From NCBI RefSeq assembly GCF_022179545.1, contig NZ_AP025518.1, positions 992,001 through 1,056,000 of the forward strand: a stretch of DNA of 64,000 bases. The letters are read 5' to 3'. This document shows positions 46,078 to 56,606 of the stretch, one piece after another. Position 1 is the first letter of the stretch. Each line of letters begins with the position of its first letter. Under the pieces are notes generated by a model, which did no database searches, was not told the origin of the DNA, and saw nothing but the letters and a program-made list of their open reading frames with translations. A program made the position numbers and the translations under genes. This stretch comes from Mycolicibacterium fortuitum subsp. fortuitum (GTDB lineage: Bacteria; Actinomycetota; Actinomycetes; Mycobacteriales; Mycobacteriaceae).

Positions 46078-46527
46078 GACGGGAATCCTACCTTGTGTGC
46101 TATTTGCTGCGGGGATTCTTGAAACTTGATCATGTCAATTTTTGACGCGTTCGGCCGTGCGGATTTGCGGGGCTGTGCGAGTCATGGTGCGCAGACTCTC
46201 GACTGCACGTCCCTCTCCGCATCGGCTCCCGCTGCTATCGGCGTTATTCTGTTGTTCTTCCCCGCCGTTTCGGCAACGAATCATCCAAATTGACTGTGAA
46301 GTAAGCTATTTCGTCCCGAGTCGGTCCGCATTCGCCGAACCGGGGAATGGTCGAGGGCGAACGGCTCGGGGCCTTCCGCGGGATCCGGATGTGAGTGCCG
46401 ACGATGGCGGCCGATCGCCACACAGGGCTCGGACTCACCCCTGGTGCTCCTGTGGCCCTGGCGTTCGATGAGCCGGCTTTCGAATTTGCTATGGGCGATC
46501 TGACCCAACCGCTTCCCGCCCGGCATG
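46078..46527. other. Intergenic region between PKS end and gap start
   Basis: 450 bases without a credible gene; short ORFs here have poor codon use. It probably holds the gap promoter. An AT-rich inverted repeat GTCAA-TTT-TTGAC lies at 46134-46146. Confidence 0.5.
46134..46146. promoter_or_regulatory. Inverted repeat upstream of gap
   Basis: GTCAA-TTT-TTGAC, 57 bases before the gap start. On the minus strand it supplies a TTGACA-like -35 element, but no clear -10 follows at the right distance. Confidence 0.25.
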
Positions 46528-49500
46528 TCAGGCAGCCCCTGCGGGCAGGAGCTTTTCGCACAGCAGATCTGCCAAGCCGTGCACGGTCGTGATTCCTGTT
46601 GCCGAGATCCGTATTCCGGTTTCGTTCTCGATGCGGGTGCGGAGTTCAAGTGCTCCCAGTGAATCCATGCCGTATTCCGAGAGTGGCCGGTCCGGGTCGA
46701 CACTGCGGCGCAGGATCACGCTGACCTGGTCGGAGATGACATGCCGCAACTTTCCTGCCCACTCTTCCGGGGGCAGCTCGTCAAGCTCGGCGTGCAGCTT
46801 GCTTGTGCCCGTGGAACTCTGGCCGGTCGAGCGGAACGCCTCGGCGAACGGGCTGCGTTCGGCGAACACGCTCAACCACGGTGCGCCCGTGATCGGCGCA
46901 TAGCCGGTGTACGCGCGGTCGTGACGCAACAGCGCTTCGAACGCATACGCCCCTTCGTCGGGGGTGATGGCGACTCCCGCACTTTCGGCCAGGTCGGTCC
47001 CCTTGCCGATCTGTCCCCACGCTCCCCACGCGATCGCCGTTCCGGGTAGTCCCTTCGACCGGCGCCACAAGCTGAAGGCGTCCAGCCAGCTGTTGGCCGC
47101 GGCGTAGGCGCCCTGCCCGGGGGAACCGACCAGCGCTGCCGCCGACGAGAACGAGCAGAACCAGTCCAGCGGCTGGTCCGCGGTCGCGGTGTGAAGATTC
47201 CAGGCGCCGTAGACCTTTGGAGCCCAGTCCCGCTCGATGAGCTCATCGGTGATGTTGGTCAGCGCGGCATCCTCGATCACGCCGGCCGCGTGCAACACGC
47301 CCCGCACCGGAAGCCCGTCTGCGGTCGCCACCGCAACCAACCGTTCCGCCGTTTCGGGCTCCGCGATGTCGCCGCACTCGACGACGAGGTCGACCCCGGT
47401 CGCGCGGATGCGATCGAGGATCTCGGCCACCGATGCGCTCGGCTGCGAACGTGAGGACAACACGATCCGCCCGCATCCGTTGGCTGCCATTCTCTCGGCC
47501 ATGAACAGGCCGAGTCCACCGAGGCCGCCGGTGACGATGTACGCGCCGTCGGGCCGGTACACCTGCACCTGTGACGGCGGAACCACAAGCCTGCTGGAAC
47601 CGGTGTGCGGGATGTCGAGCACGAGCTTGCCGGTGTGTTGGGCGCCGCTCATCATGCGGATGGCGGTCGCCGCGTCGGCGAGCGGGTAGCGGGTGAACTC
47701 CGGCATCGGCAGGTCGCCTTCGGCAGTCAGCAGGTACACCGTGGACAGCAGCTCCCGGAGCCGGTCCGGATGGCTGACGGACATCAGCGCGAGATCGACG
47801 GCGTAGAACGAGAGATTGCGCCGGAAGGGGAACAAGCCCAGCCGGGTGTCACCGTAGATGTCGCGCTTGCCGATCTCCACGAATCGTCCACCGAACGCCA
47901 GCAATTCGAGGCCGGCCCGCTGCGCGGCGCCGGTCACTGAATTGAGCACGATGTCCACGCCATACCCCTGGGTGTCCTCGCGTATCCGATCGGCGAAGTC
48001 CAGGTTGCGTGAGTCGTAGACATGCTCGACACCCATGTCCCGCAACAACTGCCGGCGCTGCTCACTTCCGGCCGTCGCGAAGATCTCCGCACCGGCGGCA
48101 CGGGCGATGGCCATCGCGGCCTGACCGACGCCTCCCGTCGCGGAGTGGATCAGCACCTTGTCGCCTGCCTTGATCCGGGCCATGTCGTTCAGTCCGTAGT
48201 AGGCCGTCGCCGTCGCGATGGTCAGCGCCGCCGCCTCGGCGTCGGACAATCCGGCAGGCAGGGTGGTGGCCAGACGTGCGTCGCAGGTGACGAACGTGCC
48301 CCAACAGCCGTCGGCGCACAGGCCGCCGACGTGGTCACCCACCTGGTGGTCGGTGACATCGGGGCCGACCGCGGTGACCACCCCGGCAAAGTCGATGCCG
48401 AGCTGGGGAAGCCGGCCGTCGAAGGCGGGGTAGCGGCCGAAGGCGACCAGCACATCGGCGAAGTTGATGCTGGACGCGGTGACTGCGACCTCGATCTGGC
48501 CCGGCCCCGGCGGAACATGTTCGCAAGCCACGAGTTCCATGGACTCCAGATCCCCGGGCGTGCGGATCTGCAGCCGCATCCTGTCGCGTTCGTGATGGGC
48601 GATGGTGGTCTGGCGCTCCTCGGGACGCAGCGGCGCGAGGCACAACCGCGCGGTGTACCACCGGCCGTTACGCCATGCGGTCTCGTCCTCCTCGGACCCG
48701 CTCAGCAACTGGGCGGTCAACTGATCCACGTCGACGGTCTGATCCAAGTCGATCTGGGTGGCGGCCAGATGTGGGTGCTCGGTCCCGATCACCCGGATCA
48801 GCCCGCGCAGCTCGGCCTGTTCGAGGTTGGCCACGTCGCCGGCCACCACTGTCTGCGCGTTGCGGGTGACGACGAACAGCCGCGGAAGCTCACCACGGAT
48901 CTCGGGCAACTCCCGAGTGATGTGCACGAGATGGCGAACGTATTCGCGCCCCAACACAGGAGACTGCTCGGCGTGGTCACCGTCGTTCGGTGCGGTCACG
49001 ATGACCACGCCGGTGAAACGGCCGGCTCGCAGATGGTTGCCGAGCTGCTCGCAGGTGAGTGAGTCATCGGCCTGGTTTGGCCAACTCATGCTGGTGCACA
49101 GCGCGCCGCGACCTTTCAGTGCGTCGCACAGCTTGTCGGCAACGACGTCCGGTCCGGCGGCGGCGCTGATCACCAGCCAGGAGCCGGCATCGGCGTATTC
49201 CACCTCCGGCAACTCTCGCTGACGCCATTCGACGGCGAGCAGCCTCTCACTGAGAACCCGATCATCGTGCGCACCTACCGATGCGCCCGTGCCCAGGCGC
49301 AGACCCTGCACGCTCAGCAGCACCGCCCCTGCCCCGTCGAGCACGTCGATGTCGGCCTCGACACCAGTGGCGTCAGCGGTGGTCAATCGCGTATAGCAGT
49401 AGCGCGCGTTGCGGGCCGGGCCGTACGTGCGTAGCCGTCGCACCGCCAGTGGCAACCCCAGCACGTCCCCGCCGAGGGCCTGCACGTCGGGATGCGCCTC

Positions 49501-52500
49501 AACCGATTGGAAACACGCATCCAGGAGCGCTGGATGCACTCCGTATGCGTCCTGCTGTGAGCGGATGGAACGGGGCAGCGCCACCTCGGCGAGTACCGTG
49601 CGCGCCTCTGCTTCGCCGGTATACACGGTGAGGAGACCGGTGAACGCCGGGCCGTACTGAATACCGTGCTGTCCCACCCGGTTACGTACCTCGGAACCAT
49701 CCTCGGCGCAGGGATGGGCGGCCAGGATCGCGGATATGTCGTAGCTGGGCGGAATCTCATCCGCTGCGGCTCGCAGGACAGCGGTCGCGTGCCTAGCCTG
49801 CTGGCCCTCCTCGTCGGTCTCGACGGTGAAATCGGCGACGCCGGGAGACGATATCGTCGCCGACGCCCCGAGTACCGTCTCCTCGTCCAACAGCAGCGCC
49901 TGTTCGAACCGGATGTCGCGGACCTCGGAGACCTCACCCACCACGGTCCGCGCCGCAGCCAGCGCCATCTCGCAGTACGAGGCACCCGGAAGCACTGCGA
50001 CCGAACGAACTTGGTGATCGGCGAGCCACGGCTGGGCGGCAGTGCCGACATCGGCCTGCCACACGTAGCGTTCCGGTTCCTCGCGCAGCCGGACGTTGGC
50101 GCCCAACAGCGGGTGAACCGCGATGGTGCAACCGCCGTGCGTCGGAGCTTCCTGACCACCGCCGCTGAGCCACAGCCGCCGATGCGTCCAGGTCGGCAGC
50201 GGCGCGTCCACCAACTGACCGCTCGGGCACAGCAGCGAGAAATCGACCTCGGCGCCGGCGCTGTACAGGTCGATCAGCAGCCCCCGCAAACCGTTGGGCA
50301 TCGATTGTTGTCGACGCATCGCAGCCAGGGCGGCCATCGGCGTCTCTCGACCTGCAGCGGTCTGTTCGAGGGCCCTCATGAGCAGCGGGTGCGGCGATAG
50401 TTCGGCGAAGACGCGGTGGCCGTCCTCGAGCGCAGCTTGTACCGCGGTGGCGAAGCGCACCATCTTGCGCATGTTGGTCACCCAGTAGCCGGCGTCGCAC
50501 ACCGGCTGCTCTCTCGGGTCGAACAGGGTCGCAGAATAGAACGGGATTTCTGGCGTCATGGGTTTGAGATCCGCGAGTGCCTCGGTCAGCTCGCCGACGA
50601 TCGGTTCCACCTGAGGCGAATGGAAGGCCACGTCGACGGGGACCTCGCGGGCCATGATTCCGCGCTGTTCCCAGTCGGCCACCAGGTCTCGCACCGTCTG
50701 AGTGGTACCCGCGACGACCGTGGACTGCGGTGAGGCCACCACTGCCACCACGACATCGTTGATGCCGCGACCGGTCAACTCCGAAAGTACCTGTTTGGCA
50801 GGCAATTCCACGGCCGCAGTGGCGCCCTTGCCCTCGATTCTGGTCATCAGCCGCGACCGGCGGCAGATGAGCCGCAGCCCGTCCTCGAGCGAAAGTGCTC
50901 CGGCAACGACGGCGGCGGCGCCCTCGCCCAATGAGTGGCCGATGACCGCACCGGGGTGGACCCCGTGGGCCCTCATGGTGGCGGCCATGGCGACCTGCAT
51001 GGTGAACAACGTCGGCTGCAACCGGTCCTGGCCGGTTACGGTCTCCGGCGCCGACATCGCCTCGGTTACCGAAAACCCCGATTCTGCGGCGATGATCGGC
51101 TCGGCCTGCGCCACGGTGGCGGCGAACACCGGCTCGGTCGCGAGAAGTTCGGCGCCCATTCCCGCCCATTGCGAACCCTGGCCGGAGAACACCCACACCG
51201 GCCCCCGGTCGTCGCGTCCGACGGAGGCCTGATGCGGGTTGTCGCCCTCGGCGACCTCGCGCAGGGCCGCAACAAGTTCCGTTCGGCTGCCCGCGCTGAC
51301 GGCGGTACGCACCGGACGGTGTACCCGGCGGCGCGCCAACGTGTATGCCAGATCCGTCAGATCGACGTCATCGTGTGCCTCTACCCAGTCGGCCAGCCGG
51401 TTCGCGGTGCGGCGCAGCTCCTCGGCAGAAGTGGATGACAGCGGAAACAGCAAGAGCGCAGACGAATCCACCGAGCCGGTTGCCGGTGCGGCGGCGGGGA
51501 CCGGCGCCTGTTCGACGATCGCGTGAACATTGGTCCCCGAAAGTCCGTAGGAGGACACTGCTGCGCGCCGGGGATGGTCACCGTTGGTGCACCACGGTGT
51601 CGTCGCCTGCGGGACGAAGAGGTTGGTCTGGATCTCGGCGAGTTTGTCGGGTAGGCGGGTGAAATGAAGGTTCTGCGGAACCTCGCCGTGCTGCACGGCG
51701 AGCACTGCCTTCATCAGCCCGACCGCCCCCGAGGCCGCCTGCGCGTGACCCAAGTTGGTCTTCACCGATGCGAGTGCGCAGGGGCCTTCGATGCCGTAAA
51801 CCTTGGCCAGGCTGGCATATTCGATCGGGTCCCCGACCGGGGTCCCGGTGCCGTGGGCCTCGACCATTCCGACGGTGCCGGGGTCGACGCCGGCCGCCGC
51901 CAGCGCCGCCCGGTAGACGGCGGTCTGAGCGGCATCGGAGGGCGTGGCGATGTTCACGGTACGACCGTCTTGATTGGCGGCCGTTCCACGTATGACTGCG
52001 AGGATCCGATCGCCGTCCCGCACGGCGTCGGACAGCCGCTTGAGCAACACCACGACACAGCCTTCGCCGCTGACGAATCCGTCGGCCGCGACGTCGAACG
52101 CGTGGCAGTGCCCGGTTGCCGAAAGCATTCCCTCTGCCGAACCCGAAGCGAACTTGCGTGGATCCAGCGCCAGCGTGGCGCCCCCCGCCAGGGCGAAATC
52201 GCTCTCACCTTCGTGGAGGCTGCGGCACGCCAGGTGCACCGCCGTCAGACCCGAGGAACACGCAGTGTCCACCGTGAGCGCGGGACCATGCACTCCGAGT
52301 GCATAGGCGATCCGGCCGGACGCCAAACTGAAATTGTTGCCGCTGAAGCCATATGCCGCTTCCAGTACCTGGGCGTCGGCTGCCAGCATCTGGTAGTCGG
52401 CATGCGTCATTCCGACGAACACACCGGTCAGCGAGTCGGCGAGCGCCTCCCGCGTGAGTCCGGCATGCTCCATCGCCTCCCAGGCGGTCTCCAGCAACAA

Positions 52501-52857
52501 CCGTTGCTGCGGATCGAGTGCGGCGCTTTCTCGTTCGTTGATGCCGAAGAACTCGGCGTCGAACCCCGCGACGTCGTCGAGGAATGCGCCCCACTTCGAC
52601 ACCGACCTGCCGGGCACCCCTGGTTCGGGGTCGTAGTATTCGTCGGCGTCCCACCGGTCCGACGGAACCTCGGTGACGAGGTCGTCGCCTCGGATCAGTG
52701 CCTCCCAGAGGCGTTCGGGGGAGTCGATGCCGCCGGGGAGCCGGCAGGACATTCCGATGACGGCCACCGGCGTGACGGGAGTGGACGGCGTGTGGGTCGC
52801 ATTGGTACCGGCGCCCGCTCCCGGAAAATCCCCGCCCGCGATTTCGAATGCATTCAA
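46528..52857 (-). CDS. Highly reducing type I polyketide synthase (KS-AT-DH-ER-KR-ACP)
   Basis: 2109 residues with a full reducing set, as in mycobacterial Mas-like and GPL-locus PKSs. KS: DTACSS with Cys200, His335 and His371. AT: GHSLGE with Ser642 and the VAFHS motif near 743-747, which points to malonyl-CoA and not methylmalonyl-CoA. DH: His948 and Asp1113. ER: NADPH motif HSATGGVGQ near residue 1570. [11 protein letters not shown] near 1775. ACP: YGMDSLG near 2065. The start is TTG at 52857 with GGGAGGAG upstream; the only nearby ATG is in another frame. It is divergent from the FAAL gene, the likely supplier of its starter acyl-AMP. It probably makes a straight long acyl chain for the lipopeptide. 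It has no TE, so the chain must be handed over. Confidence 0.95.
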   Translation of the reverse strand: MNAFEIAGGDFPGAGAGTNATHTPSTPVTPVAVIGMSCRLPGGIDSPERLWEALIRGDDLVTEVPSDRWDADEYYDPEPGVPGRSVSKWGAFLDDVAGFDAEFFGINERESAALDPQQRLLLETAWEAMEHAGLTREALADSLTGVFVGMTHADYQMLAADAQVLEAAYGFSGNNFSLASGRIAYALGVHGPALTVDTACSSGLTAVHLACRSLHEGESDFALAGGATLALDPRKFASGSAEGMLSATGHCHAFDVAADGFVSGEGCVVVLLKRLSDAVRDGDRILAVIRGTAANQDGRTVNIATPSDAAQTAVYRAALAAAGVDPGTVGMVEAHGTGTPVGDPIEYASLAKVYGIEGPCALASVKTNLGHAQAASGAVGLMKAVLAVQHGEVPQNLHFTRLPDKLAEIQTNLFVPQATTPWCTNGDHPRRAAVSSYGLSGTNVHAIVEQAPVPAAAPATGSVDSSALLLFPLSSTSAEELRRTANRLADWVEAHDDVDLTDLAYTLARRRVHRPVRTAVSAGSRTELVAALREVAEGDNPHQASVGRDDRGPVWVFSGQGSQWAGMGAELLATEPVFAATVAQAEPIIAAESGFSVTEAMSAPETVTGQDRLQPTLFTMQVAMAATMRAHGVHPGAVIGHSLGEGAAAVVAGALSLEDGLRLICRRSRLMTRIEGKGATAAVELPAKQVLSELTGRGINDVVVAVVASPQSTVVAGTTQTVRDLVADWEQRGIMAREVPVDVAFHSPQVEPIVGELTEALADLKPMTPEIPFYSATLFDPREQPVCDAGYWVTNMRKMVRFATAVQAALEDGHRVFAELSPHPLLMRALEQTAAGRETPMAALAAMRRQQSMPNGLRGLLIDLYSAGAEVDFSLLCPSGQLVDAPLPTWTHRRLWLSGGGQEAPTHGGCTIAVHPLLGANVRLREEPERYVWQADVGTAAQPWLADHQVRSVAVLPGASYCEMALAAARTVVGEVSEVRDIRFEQALLLDEETVLGASATISSPGVADFTVETDEEGQQARHATAVLRAAADEIPPSYDISAILAAHPCAEDGSEVRNRVGQHGIQYGPAFTGLLTVYTGEAEARTVLAEVALPRSIRSQQDAYGVHPALLDACFQSVEAHPDVQALGGDVLGLPLAVRRLRTYGPARNARYCYTRLTTADATGVEADIDVLDGAGAVLLSVQGLRLGTGASVGAHDDRVLSERLLAVEWRQRELPEVEYADAGSWLVISAAAGPDVVADKLCDALKGRGALCTSMSWPNQADDSLTCEQLGNHLRAGRFTGVVIVTAPNDGDHAEQSPVLGREYVRHLVHITRELPEIRGELPRLFVVTRNAQTVVAGDVANLEQAELRGLIRVIGTEHPHLAATQIDLDQTVDVDQLTAQLLSGSEEDETAWRNGRWYTARLCLAPLRPEERQTTIAHHERDRMRLQIRTPGDLESMELVACEHVPPGPGQIEVAVTASSINFADVLVAFGRYPAFDGRLPQLGIDFAGVVTAVGPDVTDHQVGDHVGGLCADGCWGTFVTCDARLATTLPAGLSDAEAAALTIATATAYYGLNDMARIKAGDKVLIHSATGGVGQAAMAIARAAGAEIFATAGSEQRRQLLRDMGVEHVYDSRNLDFADRIREDTQGYGVDIVLNSVTGAAQRAGLELLAFGGRFVEIGKRDIYGDTRLGLFPFRRNLSFYAVDLALMSVSHPDRLRELLSTVYLLTAEGDLPMPEFTRYPLADAATAIRMMSGAQHTGKLVLDIPHTGSSRLVVPPSQVQVYRPDGAYIVTGGLGGLGLFMAERMAANGCGRIVLSSRSQPSASVAEILDRIRATGVDLVVECGDIAEPETAERLVAVATADGLPVRGVLHAAGVIEDAALTNITDELIERDWAPKVYGAWNLHTATADQPLDWFCSFSSAAALVGSPGQGAYAAANSWLDAFSLWRRSKGLPGTAIAWGAWGQIGKGTDLAESAGVAITPDEGAYAFEALLRHDRAYTGYAPITGAPWLSVFAERSPFAEAFRSTGQSSTGTSKLHAELDELPPEEWAGKLRHVISDQVSVILRRSVDPDRPLSEYGMDSLGALELRTRIENETGIRISATGITTVHGLADLLCEKLLPAGAA

Positions 52858-53269
52858 TTGCTACTCCTCCCGGCAAGCTTTTACGTGGTTTCATCCGCGA
52901 CAAGACCCGATGCCTGCATTCGTACGCCGAGCCGCAGAATTCGACCGCTGGTAAGCGGGCGTCCATAAGCTGCTCAACGCCCGTCGCGGGCGCTCACAAT
53001 CATTAACAGTATGTTCGCTGCGCAAAGTTGTCTCGCGATCTGATCAAACCACAGGTGAGATGCGGGCGATTTCAACTACTTCCGGCCTTATCCGCTGGTC
53101 AGGCCTTAACAGTCAAGATCAGAGGCGTTTCGCCGGGTTCGATTCACGGTTTCGCTCTTTTCGACCGATTGGGGCGAAATGACGTGGATGTGATTCATAA
53201 GGCTACTCAAATATAGTTTGCTGGCTGTTCCGGATATGTAGGCGTGCTTACCGCGATACTCTGACTGCC
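52858..53269. promoter_or_regulatory. Divergent promoter region between PKS and FAAL genes
   Basis: 412 bases, AT-richer than the flanks and with no convincing ORF. It must drive the PKS leftwards and the FAAL gene rightwards. See the -10 element at 53257. Confidence 0.55.
53257..53262 (+). promoter_or_regulatory. Candidate -10 element for a leaderless FAAL transcript
   Basis: TACTCT fits the mycobacterial TANNNT -10 pattern and ends eight bases before the GTG start at 53270. No ribosome site precedes that GTG, so transcription may begin at or next to the start codon. Confidence 0.45.
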
Positions 53270-55006
53270 GTGGGTGAGGCATCTATTCTGACGCTGCTGC
53301 AAGAGCGAGCTGGTCTGCAGGGCGACGACACGGCGGTGACGTTTGTTGACTATGAACGTAATTTGGAAGGCTCGGCTGAGAGCCTGACGTACTCCCAGCT
53401 GTATCGGCGTGCGTGCAATGTTGCGAGGGAACTCGGCAGCTTCGGCGCACCCGGGGATCGCGCCCTCATCCTGGCGCCCCAGGGATTGGACTACATCGTC
53501 GCCTTCTTCGGCGCGCTACAGGCGGGCCGGATCGCGGTCCCGCTGGCGGTGCCGATGGGAGGTGTCAGCGACGAACGCGTCAGCTCGGTACTGCAAGACG
53601 CGGAGCCGACGGTCATCCTCACCACGTCGGCGGTCTCCGGTGCGGTAACCGATTACCTGCAGACGAATTCCCTGGCTGCTCCGGCGATCGTCGAGGTGGA
53701 CACCTTGGACCTCGATGCTCCGGCCGGCTCCGGATCGCACAGTGAAAACCCCACGGATACCGCGTATTTGCAGTACACGTCCGGGTCGACGCGATTGCCG
53801 GCCGGGGTCATGATGTCCCACCGAAACCTCTTGGCAAATTTCGAACAGCTGATGTCGGGCTACTTCGCGGAGTTCGGAAACGTCGTTCCCGAGGGCTCGA
53901 CCATCGTCTCGTGGCTGCCCTTCTACCACGACATGGGTTTGTACCTCGGTGTCTGCGGGCCCGTGCTGGCGGGCGTCCCCGCCGTGCTGATGAGCCCGGT
54001 GGCGTTCCTGCAGCGGCCCGCGCGATGGATTCAGATGCTGGCGACCCACGGCCGCACGTATACGGCCGCACCGAATTTCGCGTTCGAACTGGCGGTCCGC
54101 AAGACATCGGATGCCGACATGGCAGGGCTCGACCTCTCCGACGTGCTCGTCATCATCACCGGCAGCGAGCGTGTGCATCCGGCAACGCTGGAGCGGTTCA
54201 CGCAGCGGTTTGCCCGGTTCAACCTTGACCCGGCGGTGATCCGGCCTTCGTACGGAATGGCCGAAGCCACGGTGTACATCGCGACCCGGGAATCGGGCGA
54301 GGCGCCGGCCATCGTTCGCTTCGAATCCGAACCGCTGACCGCCGGTACCGCTCAGCGCTGCTTGAACGGAGCGGGTACACCCCTTGTCAGCTACGGCATC
54401 CCCGTTGCGCCTTCCGTCCGGATCGTGGACTCCGAGACCCACACCGAGTGCCCTCCCGGTGCCATAGGGGAGATCTGGGTGCACGGTGACAACGTTGCCA
54501 GTGGCTATTGGAACCGGCCCGACGAGAGCGAGTCGACCTTCGGTGCGCGCCTGGTGGCGCCGTCGGCTGGCACACCTGAAGGGCCCTGGTTGCGCACGGG
54601 GGACTCGGGATTCATGTTCGACGGTGAGCTGTACGTCATCGGCCGGATCAAGGACCTGCTGATCGTCTACGGGCGCAACCACTCTCCCGACGACATCGAG
54701 GCGACGATCCAAGAGATCAGCCGGAGCCGCTGCGCGGCCATCGCGGTGCCCGACGGGCCGACTGAGAAACTGGTTGTGATAATCGAATTCAGGAAGCCGT
54801 CCGAGTCCCCTGAGGCGCCTGCGGAGCAACTGTCGGCCGTCAAGCGAGATGTGACCTCGGCGATCTTCAACACGCACAGCCTGGGGGTGGCAGACCTGGT
54901 GCTCGTGCCACCTGGTTCCATCCCGATCACCACGAGTGGCAAAGTCCGGCGGGCGGCCTGTGTCGACCAGTACCGGCAGGGCGAATTCGCCCGGCTGGAC
55001 GCCTGA
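53270..55006 (+). CDS. Fatty acyl-AMP ligase (FAAL, FadD-type)
   Basis: 578 residues, typical FAAL length. It activates a fatty acid as acyl-AMP and passes it to a PKS carrier domain and not to CoA. Motifs: [18 protein letters not shown] (P-loop-like A3, about residue 168), [17 protein letters not shown] (A5), RTGDSGFM, and the FAAL-type [20 protein letters not shown], followed by a short C-terminal domain with TSGKVRR. It is divergent from the PKS, as in mycobacterial lipid loci where FadD and Pks act as a pair, and resembles FadD23-type proteins of GPL and sulfolipid loci. GTG start, apparently leaderless. The fatty acid chain length cannot be read. Confidence 0.93.
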   Translation: MGEASILTLLQERAGLQGDDTAVTFVDYERNLEGSAESLTYSQLYRRACNVARELGSFGAPGDRALILAPQGLDYIVAFFGALQAGRIAVPLAVPMGGVSDERVSSVLQDAEPTVILTTSAVSGAVTDYLQTNSLAAPAIVEVDTLDLDAPAGSGSHSENPTDTAYLQYTSGSTRLPAGVMMSHRNLLANFEQLMSGYFAEFGNVVPEGSTIVSWLPFYHDMGLYLGVCGPVLAGVPAVLMSPVAFLQRPARWIQMLATHGRTYTAAPNFAFELAVRKTSDADMAGLDLSDVLVIITGSERVHPATLERFTQRFARFNLDPAVIRPSYGMAEATVYIATRESGEAPAIVRFESEPLTAGTAQRCLNGAGTPLVSYGIPVAPSVRIVDSETHTECPPGAIGEIWVHGDNVASGYWNRPDESESTFGARLVAPSAGTPEGPWLRTGDSGFMFDGELYVIGRIKDLLIVYGRNHSPDDIEATIQEISRSRCAAIAVPDGPTEKLVVIIEFRKPSESPEAPAEQLSAVKRDVTSAIFNTHSLGVADLVLVPPGSIPITTSGKVRRAACVDQYRQGEFARLDA

Positions 55007-55027
55007 GTCCTGTCCAGGGAACCGAAA

Positions 55028-55822
55028 GTGAACCTTGCCTACGCCGATCATGGCGGCGACGGGGAGCCGGTGTTGTTCATCGCCGGTCAGGGCGGCCTGG
55101 GGCGCACGTGGGACCTCCATCAGGTCCCCGCATTCCGCGCCGCGGGATATCGGGTCATCACGTTCGACAACAGGGGAGTGGGTGCGACGTCGCACGCCGA
55201 CGGCTTCACCTCGGCGACCATGGTCGCCGACACGGCAGAGTTGATCGAGCGACTCGGCATTGCCCCGGTACGGGTGGTGGCCGTCTCGATGGGCTCATAT
55301 ATCGCACAGGAACTCATGCTGTCCCGCCCCGAACTGGTCTCGCAGGCGGCCCTGATGGCGACCCGGGCACGTCACGATCGGACGCGGGAATTCTTCCGTA
55401 CCGCCGAAGAGGATCTGGCCGGTTCAGGGCTGCGACTACCGGCCACCTATGATGCGAAACTGCGCTTACTTGAAAGCTTTTCACCGAGAACACTGAATGA
55501 CGAGGATGCTGTTCGTGACTGGATCGACATGTTCACGCGGTGGCCGGCCAAGGTGACGCCGGGTATTCGCGCCCAGTACGGCGTCGCGCCGCAGAGCGAC
55601 CGGAGACCGGCCTACCGGTCGGTCACGACCGACGTCCTCGTGATCGGATTCGCAGACGATCTCGTGATGCCGCCGCATCTGGGAGCCGAGGTGGCAGACG
55701 CGTTGCCCAACGGGCGATATCTCGAAATCGCCGCTGCCGGGCATCTCGGTTTCCTGGAGCGGCCCGACACGGTGAACGCGGCAATTCTGGATTTCTTCGC
55801 CGATACCCGTGCTCATGACTAG
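55028..55822 (+). CDS. Alpha/beta hydrolase
   Basis: 264-residue single-domain alpha/beta hydrolase. The nucleophile elbow is AVSMGS with Ser87. The likely triad partners are Asp210 or Asp211 (FADDLVMP) and His239 (AAGHLGF). The FDNRG motif typical of the fold lies near residue 47. GTG start with AGGGAA upstream, 21 bases after the FAAL gene, so it is probably cotranscribed. A thioesterase-like editing role for the FAAL/PKS pair, or hydrolysis of a lipid ester, is possible, but the substrate is not evident. Confidence 0.85.
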   Translation: MNLAYADHGGDGEPVLFIAGQGGLGRTWDLHQVPAFRAAGYRVITFDNRGVGATSHADGFTSATMVADTAELIERLGIAPVRVVAVSMGSYIAQELMLSRPELVSQAALMATRARHDRTREFFRTAEEDLAGSGLRLPATYDAKLRLLESFSPRTLNDEDAVRDWIDMFTRWPAKVTPGIRAQYGVAPQSDRRPAYRSVTTDVLVIGFADDLVMPPHLGAEVADALPNGRYLEIAAAGHLGFLERPDTVNAAILDFFADTRAHD

Positions 55823-56177
55823 AAACTGCCCAAATGCCATGGCTCACAGCTATCCCGCAGCGGTCGCTCAGATGCCCGAGGCTATTAGCTGCATTAAATT
55901 CCGTTCCCGCTTCGACCGGGTGCGATATGGATTACGATCCCGTATCACCTTGGGAATGGACCGATATGGAGGTGACCTGAATGATCTACTTGTCAGGTTC
56001 GAACTGTCCTGCCCGAGCTACTGTGTGGCTGCCGTGAACACACTGCCCGGCTGGATTCGAACGCCAACCGCATCAGTATTGCCGATGCCTCGCCGAGGAT
56101 TGCGGTCGATGTATGTCGCCGGATCCTTCGGCGTGGATGGTCCGGTCTAGACCGCGGATTCAGGGGGTACTTGAAAA
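55823..56177. other. Intergenic region before mmpS, nothing clear
   Basis: 355 bases. A 113-codon ORF here (55809-56150) overlaps the hydrolase end, has unusual composition and resembles nothing. The region may carry an mmpS promoter; no element could be fixed by eye. Confidence 0.45.
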
Positions 56178-56606
56178 GTGGGGGTTCTGAAGCGGGTGTG
56201 GATTCCGCTGTTGGTTTTGGTGGTCCTCGGTGCCGGGGCCTTCACGGTGCTGAGACTGCATCGCGTGTTCGGCTCCGAGACCCGGCCCGCCTACGCTGAC
56301 ACCGAACTCGAGGAACGCAAGCCGTACGACCCGAAGCAGTTGGTGTACGAGGTGTTCGGGCCGCCCGGGACAGTCGCGAACATCAGCTACTTCGACGTCG
56401 ATGCCGAACCGCAGTTCGTCGAAGGGGCAAGCCTGCCATGGTCGTTGAAGTTCCCCATGTCCGAGGCCACCTCGATGGTCAATGTGATCGCGCAGGGAGA
56501 CAGTAACCGAATCGGCTGCCGCATCATCATCGATGACAAGGTCAAGTCGGAGAGGGTCGAGAACGGCGAAAGCGCCTTCACCTACTGCCTCCTGAAGGCC
56601 GCATGA
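56178..56606 (+). CDS. mmpS4: MmpS-family transport accessory protein
   Basis: 142-residue MmpS protein. It has one N-terminal membrane segment (about residues 6-25), then a periplasmic domain with the family signature [25 protein letters not shown] near 88, and C-terminal IGCRI and FTYCLLKAA. MmpS proteins work with MmpL transporters; MmpS4 has this role in GPL export. GTG start. The stop overlaps the mmpL start in ATGA. The symbol reflects resemblance to MmpS4 and the order mmpS-mmpL-mmpL. Confidence 0.9.
   Translation: MGVLKRVWIPLLVLVVLGAGAFTVLRLHRVFGSETRPAYADTELEERKPYDPKQLVYEVFGPPGTVANISYFDVDAEPQFVEGASLPWSLKFPMSEATSMVNVIAQGDSNRIGCRIIIDDKVKSERVENGESAFTYCLLKAA

Noticed and set aside
56047..56070. 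tRNA-like T-arm (GTTCGAAT on the minus strand)
   Set aside because: A short stem-loop can form, but no acceptor stem, anticodon arm or D arm could be built around it.
55809..56150. 113-codon ORF between hydrolase and mmpS
   Set aside because: It overlaps the hydrolase end, shows no recognisable pattern or ribosome site, and has atypical residue composition.
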